A program made the translations under genes and the position numbers. A DNA stretch of 7,535 bases from Opitutales bacterium (GTDB taxonomy: Bacteria > Verrucomicrobiota > Verrucomicrobiia > Opitutales > JAFGAQ01). Positions 1 to 5,618 of this stretch are shown here, piece by piece; within the stretch, counting starts at the first letter, position 1, and the number at the start of each line of letters is the position of its first letter. The notes under the pieces are model-generated. The model had not been told where the DNA came from, made no database searches, and saw only the letters and a list, made by a program, of their open reading frames with translations. The stretch is from assembly GCA_028704125.1 (NCBI GenBank), contig JAQVLM010000147.1, positions 1 through 7,535 on the forward strand, read 5' to 3'.

Positions 1-334
1 CCTGGGTAGTGCAGAGTTCCTCAAACAACTCCAAGCCGACTACGGGGAGTGGTTTCCGGAGCAACGCAAGGCCGGTAGCGCCAAAATGAAAGGGGCGGAC
101 TGGGGTGAGCTGCGGGTGATCCGCAACATCCGTGTGTCCCCTCTGGCGTGATTGAGCACCGGGCAAGACTAGCCCACTCCGATTTGGCAAGTTCTATCGA
201 TATCCCGTGTGGGCTTCCTAATGTTGTTGGGGGGCTTGCGAGGCCATGGGATGTCTACATGTATGGGAATGCGATCGAAGCACTTATGGGCGGTGGATGA
301 GTCTATGTTCGCGGTCGGAAGTCAATGCCACTAT
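1..334 (+). mobile_element. 3' end of a first RAYT element copy (partial)
   Basis: This is the right-hand end of an element whose second copy is complete at 335-1610. Positions 1-334 align with 1276-1610 at roughly 94% identity by eye. The differences fall in the first 229 nt, and the last 105 nt are identical. The similarity stops exactly at the sequence CCACTAT in both copies, which defines the element's right end. Positions 152-334 are non-coding and contain the small hairpins described for the complete copy. Confidence 0.75.
1..334 (+). repeat. Direct repeat copy A (pairs with 1276-1610)
   Basis: This 334-nt segment recurs 1276 bp downstream in the same orientation. By eye there are about 20 substitutions plus three single-base indels, all within the first 229 nt, followed by 105 nt without a difference. 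It covers the transposase C-terminus and the element's 3' tail. Confidence 0.9.
2..151 (+). CDS. REP-associated tyrosine transposase, C-terminal end only (window edge)
   Basis: This reading frame enters from the left edge and ends at a TGA, encoding the last 49 residues of a transposase. It matches the C-terminus of the complete transposase at 404-1426 with four substitutions (A/S, A/T, E/D, I/L) and no gaps. The conserved stretch runs from LGSAEF through RK-GSAKMKGADW to VSPLA. At DNA level it has more than ten differences, many of them synonymous, so it is a second, diverged copy that has evolved as coding sequence and not a recent duplicate. Only the tail is visible, so whether the rest of this copy is intact cannot be judged. 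The catalytic HUH domain would lie left of the window. Confidence 0.85.
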   Translation: MGSAEFLKQLQADYGEWFPEQRKAGSAKMKGADWGELRVIRNIRVSPLA

Positions 335-403
335 GAGTGAATGCTTATCATCCAGGCTGATAGATGAGAAAAGAGTTGAAGTGGGAAAGGGAAGGGAGTA
401 AGG
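152..403. other. Non-coding junction between the two element copies
   Basis: This 252-nt stretch joins the 3' tail of the first element copy (152-334) to the leader of the second (335-403). It contains the REP-like hairpins of the right end, the small left-end hairpin and, at 391-398, the purine-rich ribosome site of the transposase. A head-to-tail right-end/left-end junction of this kind could in principle be a substrate for further transposition. I found no convincing promoter or terminator in it. Confidence 0.6.
340..363 (+). other. Small hairpin near the left end of the element
   Basis: TATCA (346-350) and TGATA (358-362) form a 5-bp inverted repeat around a 7-nt loop, 11 nt inside the element's left boundary; one further T-G wobble is possible. 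Subterminal hairpins are what Y1 transposases bind in the IS200/IS605 and RAYT families. A role here is inferred from position, and the stem is short enough to arise by chance. Confidence 0.35.
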
Positions 404-1426
404 GTGGAGATTATGGAAAAGACAAAGATGAGGACGAGGGCTCGCAGGAAGAGGGTATTGGGGATGGATGGCGTATATCACTTGTTGAGTCGGACGAGTT
501 GTCGTCAGTATTTGTTTGGGGATGAGGAGAAGGAGATGTTTGTGCGGCTGATGAGGCGGCAGGCGGAGTTTTGCGGAGTGGATGTGCTCTCGTATTGTGT
601 GATGAGCAATCATTTTCACATATTGGCGCGGGTGCGGTATGAACCGGAGGTATCGGATGAGGAGCTGATGAGGCGACACCGAATCCTGTATGGAGGGGAT
701 CATCTGGGTCCGCGTGCGATTGCGCCGGACGTGCTTAGCGAGGTGTTTGAGCAGGGAGGAGAAGAGTCGCAGGAATGGCGGGAGCGTTTGCGTGCTCGCA
801 TGGGAGATGTGTCGGTGTTCATGCGTGAGCTGAAGCAGCGATTCGGGATCTGGTATAATCACCGGCACCGCAACACGGGGAGCATCTGGTCGGACCGCTT
901 CAAGAGTCTGATTGTGGAGCCGAGCCTTGAGGCGATGGCGAAGATAGCGGCCTACATTGACCTCAATCCGGTAAGGGCGGAGTTGGTGGAGGATCCGGCG
1001 GAGTATCGCTTCTGTGGATATGCGGCGGCGATGGGAGGCCACAAGCAGGCCCGGGATGGCTACCAACAGATCTACTTTGGAAGGGAATGGAAGGAGACGA
1101 TCCGGTCGTACCGGATCTGTCTGTTCGGGAAAGGCTACTACAGCAAGGGCGTGGTTGGAAAAGACCGTGGGCGCGTGAGTGCGGAACGTCTTGAGCAGGT
1201 CATGAAGCGTGGTGGCAAACTTGAGATGGCAGAGGCACTGCGCTGCCGTGTAAGGTATTTCACGGATGGCATGGCTTTGGGCAGTGCGGAGTTCCTCAAA
1301 CAACTCCAATCCGACTACGGGGAATGGTTTCCGGAGCAACGCAAGACCGGTAGCGCCAAAATGAAAGGGGCGGACTGGGGTGATCTGCGTGTGATCCGTA
1401 ACCTTCGGGTGTCTCCTCTGGCGTGA
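404..1426 (+). CDS. REP-associated tyrosine transposase (Y1_Tnp, IS200-like superfamily)
   Basis: A 340-aa HUH endonuclease/transposase predicted to nick and rejoin single-stranded DNA of its own element through a 5'-phosphotyrosine intermediate. The N-terminal Y1_Tnp domain (about 16-215) opens with the typical 'VYHLLSRT' strand. The HUH metal-binding pair is at H70-F-H72 in 'MSNHFHILA'. The helix 'RFGIWYNHRH' (147-155) followed by 'GSIWSDRFKS' carries the likely nucleophile, probably Y151. The family block 'YIDLNPVRAELVEDP' lies at 184-198. It is about twice as long as E. coli RAYT because of an insertion between the HUH and tyrosine motifs and a C-terminal extension (220-340) ending in the 'LGSAEF...RKTGSAKM' block. 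The frame is intact, so it may be active. The GTG at 404 has AGGGAG five bases upstream; an ATG at 413, preceded by GGTGGAG, is an alternative start. Base composition and the clear ribosome site differ from the neighbouring operons. Confidence 0.88.
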   Translation: MEIMEKTKMRTRARRKRVLGMDGVYHLLSRTSCRQYLFGDEEKEMFVRLMRRQAEFCGVDVLSYCVMSNHFHILARVRYEPEVSDEELMRRHRILYGGDHLGPRAIAPDVLSEVFEQGGEESQEWRERLRARMGDVSVFMRELKQRFGIWYNHRHRNTGSIWSDRFKSLIVEPSLEAMAKIAAYIDLNPVRAELVEDPAEYRFCGYAAAMGGHKQARDGYQQIYFGREWKETIRSYRICLFGKGYYSKGVVGKDRGRVSAERLEQVMKRGGKLEMAEALRCRVRYFTDGMALGSAEFLKQLQSDYGEWFPEQRKTGSAKMKGADWGDLRVIRNLRVSPLA

Positions 1427-1610
1427 TTGAGCACCGCTAAGACTAGTCCACTCCGATTTGGCAAGTTCTATCGATATACCCGTGTGGGCTTCTTAATGTT
1501 GTTGTGGGGGCTTGCGAGGCCATGGGATGTCTACATGTATGGGAATGCGATCGAAGCACTTATGGGCGGTGGATGAGTCTATGTTCGCGGTCGGAAGTCA
1601 ATGCCACTAT
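1276..1610 (+). repeat. Direct repeat copy B (pairs with 1-334)
   Basis: This is the second copy of the direct repeat, 335 nt long. It includes the transposase C-terminus, its stop codon and the 3' tail ending in CCACTAT. The 1506-1610 part is identical to 230-334. Confidence 0.9.
1506..1610 (+). other. Invariant right end of the element with REP-like hairpins
   Basis: These 105 nt are identical in both element copies, although the adjacent coding region has diverged. They contain an imperfect hairpin AATGC(1544-1548)/GCA-c-TT(1556-1561), an 8-bp palindrome TACATGTA (1532-1539) and a short stem GGCT(1509-1512)/GGCC(1518-1521). Read on the - strand, a GTAG tetranucleotide (1534-1531) precedes that last stem, an arrangement recalling REP sequences recognised by RAYTs. 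That the transposase recognises this end is inference. Confidence 0.45.
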
Positions 1611-2486
1611 TGCCCGCAGCGTTTTGTTCAGGTTGAGTTTCCACCAATGGCGGGCATAGCGTTTGAGGTATTCGGAAGGCCATTCCTGTGCTCCCCACTC
1701 CGATGTGACGCTTGCCCAGCGGTCACGAAAGAGGACTTCATTGGCGGAGTTGTGGTGGTGGCGGCCGGGGGATTGGCTCACATGATGGTAGATCCGGCTG
1801 TTGTTGCAGACGTAGTGCTGAAAGCCCATCGTGCGGAGTTTGACGCACAGATCGATGTCCTCAAAGCCGTTGCGATAGGCTTCATCAAAGCGTCCGGCTT
1901 CGACAAATACGGAGCGTTTCATGAGCATGCAGGCAGCTGTGACTGCATTCCATTCCGTTGTCGGGGTAGCGGGGAAGGCGGCCCGGTTTTTTCTGGCCTG
2001 CCTTGGCATGCCATCCAGGCCGAAGAAGACCCCGGCATGGTCGATGAGACCCGTCCGCGGATTGATTTGAATATTGCCGACCGCTCCGGCCTTTGGGGCA
2101 TGATACAGCGTGTGCAGCATAGGGTCCAGCCAGCCTTTGCTGAGGGTCAGATCGTTGTTGAGGAAGGCGAGAATGCTTCCGGTGGCTACGGATTCGCCGC
2201 GGTTGTTGCTGCGTGCGTAGCCCATATTCCCGGGGTTGTGCAGGACCGTGAAGCGGGAGCGGATGGAGTCGAGGAACTCCGGTGTGGAGTCGGTGCTGGC
2301 ATCATCAACGAGGATCAGTTCCCAATCCGGGTAATCCACGGTTTCGAGAAGGCTGTCAACGTAGGCACGGGTGAGATCCACACAGTTATGAAGCGCTGTG
2401 ATGATCGAGAGCCGTTCCATGGATACGTGGGAATGGGTGACTTCCGGCGGTGTCGTGCCTGAATGGTCCGGAGGTGAACCGGGCAT
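1560..2486 (-). CDS. Family 2 glycosyltransferase with element-derived C-terminus
   Basis: A GT-A fold glycosyltransferase, probably moving rhamnose or another sugar from a nucleotide donor to a cell-surface glycan at the cytoplasmic face of the membrane. Counting from MERLSIITAL (codon at 2420), the sequence shows the N-terminal nucleotide-binding strand, 'LVDDAST' (D39-D40), 'NPGNMGYARSNN', the metal-site equivalent 'NND' (88-90), and 'FEDIDLC' (186-192) with the probable catalytic acidic residues. No transmembrane segment is evident. The chosen ATG (2486) lies one base after the rfbA stop, suggesting translational coupling, and adds a 22-residue low-complexity leader; the ATG at 2420 is a good alternative. 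The native frame crosses into the transposase element after 'NKTLRA', and the last 16 residues (IVALTSDREHRLIHRP) and the TAA come from the element. The original C-terminus is therefore lost or replaced. The catalytic domain appears complete, so the protein may still work. Donor and acceptor cannot be read from sequence. Confidence 0.85.
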   Translation of the reverse strand: MPGSPPDHSGTTPPEVTHSHVSMERLSIITALHNCVDLTRAYVDSLLETVDYPDWELILVDDASTDSTPEFLDSIRSRFTVLHNPGNMGYARSNNRGESVATGSILAFLNNDLTLSKGWLDPMLHTLYHAPKAGAVGNIQINPRTGLIDHAGVFFGLDGMPRQARKNRAAFPATPTTEWNAVTAACMLMKRSVFVEAGRFDEAYRNGFEDIDLCVKLRTMGFQHYVCNNSRIYHHVSQSPGRHHHNSANEVLFRDRWASVTSEWGAQEWPSEYLKRYARHWWKLNLNKTLRAIVALTSDREHRLIHRP

Positions 2487-2487
2487 A

Positions 2488-3387
2488 CTACTGAAGCGAA
2501 GGAGCGGGGTTTCCGCTTTCGGCAAGGTAGTTGAGGTATCTGGCGTAATCGGTTTTCCCGAGTAGTCGCGCCCTCTCGAGGAGGTCATCGCGGGAGATCC
2601 ATTTGTTCGCATACGCGATTTCTTCGAGGCATGCGATCATGAGTCCCTGACGTCCCTGAATGGCTTGGACGAACTGGGCGGCTTCGAGGAGGCTCTGCGG
2701 ATTGCCGGTATCGAGCCATGCGGTCCCGCGGCCCAGTGTCTCGACCTGGAGGTTGCCTTGTTCCAAATAGACCTTGTTGAGGTCGGTGATTTCGAGTTCG
2801 CCGCGCGGAGAAGGCTTGAGTGCCTCGGCATAGGCGACCACGTTTTTGTCGTAGAAATAGAGCCCGGGCACAGCGTAGTTCGACTTGGGCTGGCGGGGTT
2901 TCTCCTCGATGGAGAGCACTTTGCCGGTCGGGTCAAATTCAACGACACCGTAGGCCGTGGGATTGGCCACGTAGTAACCGAAGATCGTCGCGCCATCCTT
3001 CTGGATGTCACCCTTGCGGAGAAACTGCGTGAACCCTTGGCCGTAGAAGAGGTTATCGCCGAGAATCAGAGCGGCCGGTGCGCCGTTCAGGAAGCGCTTC
3101 CCGATCAGGAAGGCCTGCGCGAGTCCCTCGGGTTTAGGTTGTTCCTCGTAAGAGAACTGAACCCCCAGATGGCTGCCGTCGCCGAGCAGTTTTTTGAAAG
3201 CCGGCAGATCATGAGGGGTGGAAATGATCAGGATCTCGCGGATGCCGGCGAGCATTAACACCGAGATCGGGTAATAGATCATCGGCTTGTCGTAGACCGG
3301 CATCATCTGCTTGGAGATGGCAACGGTCATCGGGTAAAGGCGGGTGCCGGATCCTCCGGCCAGAACGATTCCTTTTCGAGTGTGCAT
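2488..3387 (-). CDS. rfbA: Glucose-1-phosphate thymidylyltransferase (dTDP-glucose pyrophosphorylase)
   Basis: RfbA/RmlA joins dTTP and glucose-1-phosphate to give dTDP-glucose, the committed cytoplasmic step of dTDP-L-rhamnose synthesis. The 299 residues match the usual family length of about 290. The nucleotide-binding signature '[11 protein letters not shown]' (11-21) is followed by '[16 protein letters not shown]' (25-40), the metal-binding 'LGDN' (109-112), 'EEKP' (161-164) in the sugar pocket, 'GLYFYD' (175-180) and 'LDTG' (225-228). It is the third intact gene of the - strand operon: rfbB ends 49 nt upstream and the glycosyltransferase starts one base after its TAG. The start at 3387 fits the family N-terminus. 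No Shine-Dalgarno sequence is evident before it. Identification is firm; in this family dTTP is much the most likely nucleotide. Confidence 0.96.
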   Translation of the reverse strand: MHTRKGIVLAGGSGTRLYPMTVAISKQMMPVYDKPMIYYPISVLMLAGIREILIISTPHDLPAFKKLLGDGSHLGVQFSYEEQPKPEGLAQAFLIGKRFLNGAPAALILGDNLFYGQGFTQFLRKGDIQKDGATIFGYYVANPTAYGVVEFDPTGKVLSIEEKPRQPKSNYAVPGLYFYDKNVVAYAEALKPSPRGELEITDLNKVYLEQGNLQVETLGRGTAWLDTGNPQSLLEAAQFVQAIQGRQGLMIACLEEIAYANKWISRDDLLERARLLGKTDYARYLNYLAESGNPAPSLQ

Positions 3388-3436
3388 GGCTTGAATGGAT
3401 GGAATGCTACAGACCGGGAGCGATAATGCGAGCTAT

Positions 3437-4504
3437 TCAGGCATTGCCGAGGCGTTCCCGCCGATACTTGCCCTCAGAGATGGACCGGCACCATTCGCGG
3501 TTGGCGAGATACCAGTCGACAGTTTTTTCAATGCCGGTCGCAAAGGTCTCGGCGGGTGCCCATCCCAGTTCGCTTTCGATCTTCGAACAGTTGATCGCGT
3601 AGCGGCGGTCGTGTCCCGGGCGGTCCTTTACGTAGATTTTCTGTGATTGGTAGGATTGGCCGTCCTGTCGCGGCTGTTTCTTGTCCAACAGATCACAGAT
3701 GGTATCGACGATCGCGATGTTGGGTTGTTCGTTTTTGCCGCCGATGTTGTAGGTTTCGCCCGGCGTTCCCTTGTTCAGTGCGGTCCAGATTCCCGAGCAA
3801 TGGTCGTCGACATAGAGCCAATCGCGGATGTTCATGCCGTCTCCGTAGATCGGAAGTGATTTGCCTTCCAATGCGTTGAGGATCATCAACGGGATGAGCT
3901 TTTCGGGGAATTGATAGGGGCCGTAGTTGTTGGAGCAGTTGGTCGTGATGACCGGCAGTCCGTAGGTGTGGTGGTAGGCCCGGATAATGTGGTCGCTGGC
4001 CGCTTTGGATGCGGAGTAGGGGCTGTTAGGCGCAAATGGAGTGGTTTCCTGGAAAGCCGGATCCTGTGGACTGAGCGATCCGTAGACCTCATCTGTGGAG
4101 ACATGCAAAAAGCGGAAACCCGGCTTGGTTGTGTCTTCGAGTCCCTTCCAGTATTTGAGCGCGGTGTTCACCAGCCGGAGCGTGCCCACAACATTTGTTT
4201 CGAAGAACGGTTCCGGCGAGTCAATTGAGCGGTCCACATGGGACTCCGCCGCGAAGTTGACCACTGCGTCGAAAGCGTGTTCCTGAAAAAGGCGGGTGCA
4301 TGTGTCCGCATCCCCGATGTCCCCATGCACGAAAACATAGCGCGGATCGTTTTCCAGATCCCGTAGGTTGTCGGGGTTGCCTGCATAGGTGAGTTTGTCC
4401 AGATTCACCAATCGGGAGATGGAATCCGATGGCAGACTCCGGAGAAGGTGACGGACAAAGTTGGAGCCGATGAATCCGGCGCCTCCAGTAACAAGCAGTT
4501 TCAT
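3437..4504 (-). CDS. rfbB: dTDP-glucose 4,6-dehydratase
   Basis: RfbB/RmlB is an extended short-chain dehydrogenase that converts dTDP-glucose to dTDP-4-keto-6-deoxy-glucose using tightly bound NAD+. The 355 residues match the family length. Visible motifs are the Rossmann glycine motif 'GGAGFIGSN' (7-15), 'LDKLTYAGN' (35-43), 'AAESHVDRSI' (85-94), the catalytic triad region 'STDEVYG' (T137-D138-E139), 'YSASK' (Y163...K167), 'NNYGPYQFPEKLIP' (192-205) and 'DRPGHDRRYAI' (294-304). These are diagnostic of RmlB rather than of UDP-sugar epimerases. The gene lies 66 nt downstream of the epimerase/reductase gene and 49 nt before rfbA in one transcription direction. The ATG at 4504 starts exactly at the Rossmann strand, and no Shine-Dalgarno sequence precedes it. 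Confidence 0.96.
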   Translation of the reverse strand: MKLLVTGGAGFIGSNFVRHLLRSLPSDSISRLVNLDKLTYAGNPDNLRDLENDPRYVFVHGDIGDADTCTRLFQEHAFDAVVNFAAESHVDRSIDSPEPFFETNVVGTLRLVNTALKYWKGLEDTTKPGFRFLHVSTDEVYGSLSPQDPAFQETTPFAPNSPYSASKAASDHIIRAYHHTYGLPVITTNCSNNYGPYQFPEKLIPLMILNALEGKSLPIYGDGMNIRDWLYVDDHCSGIWTALNKGTPGETYNIGGKNEQPNIAIVDTICDLLDKKQPRQDGQSYQSQKIYVKDRPGHDRRYAINCSKIESELGWAPAETFATGIEKTVDWYLANREWCRSISEGKYRRERLGNA

Positions 4505-4570
4505 GGGAATAGAAGAAGGGTTAGGATGCGATTGCGCTTCAGTAACGGTCCGTTGAACAGCAATGAAGGT

Positions 4571-5467
4571 TCAGGGAATCCATTCCCGGAGCGCTTTGCG
4601 CACAGCTTCCTCGACCGGAGTCAGGGAGATGCCCGCCTCCGTGAGCTTGGCCGTGTCGAGCACGCAGTTGGACCGTGGAGTCTTGGCCGCAATTTTCATG
4701 AATGACTCAAGGTCGTCGAAGAAAGCATAGGACCGCGGAAATGGGCAGGGGATCCCTTCTTTGTCGCGGCGGGCCGTCTCTTCCTGAATCCAGCGGACCA
4801 CATCGCTGGTCATGATGGCTCCGGGATTGGTGACGTTGTAGGTGCCGAAGGGAATGCGTTTTTCCCAACAGGCAAAGGTCGACTCGACAAACTCCTCAAG
4901 ATGGGAAATCGAGTTTTCCGCCTCGAGGAGGGTTTTGTAGGTCATGAGTTTGGTGAGGTAATTCCGCGGGTTGTTTTCATTGTTGAACGGAATCCGCAAC
5001 CTCCAGATGAAACAATCCTTGGCTCCGGACAGGATTTCCTCCCCCAGCGCCTTGGTTCCACTGTAGAAGCTGCAGTTGTTGGTGCGGAATGAGAAATTCG
5101 GGGTATCCTCCTCGGAGAATCCCTGGCCGTCGGCTCTGCGCCCACTGTAGATGCAACCGCTGGAGACGTGTCCCCAGGGTGTTCCTGTGCTTTCGCAAGC
5201 TTCGCGGACGACTCCCGGAAATACCGCATTTCCCTGCAACGTGGCGAGTTTGTTGATTTCGCAGGCGTCGACATTTGGTTTGCCGGTGTAGCCCGCTGCA
5301 TTGATCAGGAACTCCGGACGGCTGCTTATGAGCAGTTCGGTGAGCGGCTCGACACGGGTGTAGTCAACTTCCTTGCGTGAGACTGCCCGGCAAGGAATAC
5401 CGCGCCCTTTGAGGTATTGTTCATACTTGGCTCCGACGTAGCCGGTGGATCCCAGGATCAAGATCAT
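4571..5467 (-). CDS. NRS/ER-like bifunctional dTDP-4-keto-6-deoxyglucose 3,5-epimerase/4-reductase (predicted)
   Basis: A 298-aa extended SDR protein annotated by most pipelines as a 'sugar nucleotide-binding protein' or RmlD-like. The NAD(P) motif 'GSTGYVG' is at 6-12, 'INAAGYTGKPNVDACE' at 55-70 and the active-site 'YxxxK' at Y135/K139. From memory of the plant NRS/ER protein, whole blocks correspond: FNAAGVTGRPNVDWCE, GCIF, EEDTPNF, SFYSKTKA, NPRNFITK, TNPG and APRSN against INAAGYTGKPNVDACE, GCIY, EEDTPNF, SFYSGTKA, NPRNYLTK, TNPG and TPRSN here. C105 and K173 align with Cys115 and Lys183, which I recall being implicated in epimerisation by plant NRS/ER. The protein could therefore replace both RmlC and RmlD in this operon. 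The ATG at 5467 starts at the Rossmann strand and lies one base after the stop of a truncated upstream frame. An earlier in-frame ATG at 5548 would add a non-conserved leader. A monofunctional reductase remains possible. Confidence 0.82.
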   Translation of the reverse strand: MILILGSTGYVGAKYEQYLKGRGIPCRAVSRKEVDYTRVEPLTELLISSRPEFLINAAGYTGKPNVDACEINKLATLQGNAVFPGVVREACESTGTPWGHVSSGCIYSGRRADGQGFSEEDTPNFSFRTNNCSFYSGTKALGEEILSGAKDCFIWRLRIPFNNENNPRNYLTKLMTYKTLLEAENSISHLEEFVESTFACWEKRIPFGTYNVTNPGAIMTSDVVRWIQEETARRDKEGIPCPFPRSYAFFDDLESFMKIAAKTPRSNCVLDTAKLTEAGISLTPVEEAVRKALREWIP

Positions 5468-5468
5468 A

Positions 5469-5618
5469 TTAGAAGATGTGCAGTCGTTGATGGTGTTTTT
5501 GAGAGTCAACGGGTTCCTCCGGAAGGGAGCCCGGAGCGCCGTTGACATCGCGATAAAAGCGATCCATTAACGGGTATGCTTCAGGATTGGCAACCCAGAA
5601 ATCAGGCAGCGGAATGAT
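5469..5618 (-). pseudogene. C-terminal remnant of an unrecognised gene upstream of the epimerase/reductase
   Basis: An open - strand frame encodes 49 residues ending LHIF-stop, with the text 'LPDFWVANPEAYPLMDRFY' followed by RDVNGAPG and a polar tail. It has natural-looking amino-acid composition. Its stop (5471-5469) lies one base before the ATG of the next gene, the same stop-t-ATG spacing seen between rfbA and the glycosyltransferase, so it looks like the true end of an operon gene. The frame is closed by a TGA at 5621-5619 and has no start codon before the internal ATG at 5567, so only the C-terminus is present. The rest seems to have been removed where the opp genes now begin. I do not recognise the family. 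Alternatively a 31-residue leader peptide could be made from 5567. Confidence 0.45.
5510..5533. other. 8-bp inverted repeat within the remnant gene
   Basis: CGGGTTCC (5510-5517) and GGAGCCCG (5526-5533) can pair over 8 bp with one G-T wobble around the loop TCCGGAAG. It is 43 nt upstream of the epimerase/reductase start on the - strand. It lacks a following T-run on either strand, so it is not an intrinsic terminator. It could affect the leader mRNA or be incidental to coding. Confidence 0.3.

Larger units (their letters stand above)
335..1610 (+). mobile_element. Complete 1276-bp RAYT/Y1-transposase element, head-to-tail with a partial copy
   Basis: The left boundary is where the preceding copy ends (334/335) and the right boundary is where similarity between the copies ends (1610/1611), giving a 1276-bp unit. 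It holds one transposase gene (404-1426), a 69-nt leader with a small hairpin, and a 184-nt 3' tail. No long terminal inverted repeats or target duplication are visible, as expected for HUH/Y1 single-strand transposition (IS200/IS605 and REP-associated transposases). Subterminal imperfect hairpins are present near both ends. The right end abuts a glycosyltransferase gene on the other strand and supplies its final codons. The left target flank is not visible because another copy sits there. Confidence 0.7.

Noticed and set aside
284..1339. Long - strand open frame (351 codons) opposite the transposase
   Set aside because: It is antisense to a clearly identified HUH transposase and has no recognisable motif. 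It is rich in His, Leu and Arg, as expected of the reverse complement of a GC-biased gene. Its final 16 codons are only of interest because they also end the glycosyltransferase.
1480..1505. Possible intrinsic terminator CCC-GTGT-GGG followed by T-rich sequence after the transposase
   Set aside because: The stem is only three base pairs and the T-run is interrupted, too weak to call.
348..1576. Possible terminal inverted repeat TCATCCA (348-354) / TGGATGA (1570-1576)
   Set aside because: It is only 7 bp, at unequal distances from the two ends (13 and 34 nt), so it is likely chance; Y1 elements do not need terminal inverted repeats.
1512..2462. Long + strand open frame (316 codons) opposite the glycosyltransferase
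   Set aside because: It is antisense to a gene with intact GT-A motifs, and its own translation shows no family features.
2665..3258. + strand open frame inside rfbA
   Set aside because: It is antisense to a complete and unmistakable RfbA and has no motif of its own.
4540..4560. AACGGTCCGTT palindrome between rfbB and the epimerase/reductase gene
   Set aside because: It is a perfect 5-bp inverted repeat with a one-base centre; too short and tight for a terminator and with no known operator match.
5547..5563. ATCGC/GCGAT inverted repeat near the divergent junction
   Set aside because: It is a 5-bp stem inside the remnant coding frame, without a T-run or recognisable operator context.
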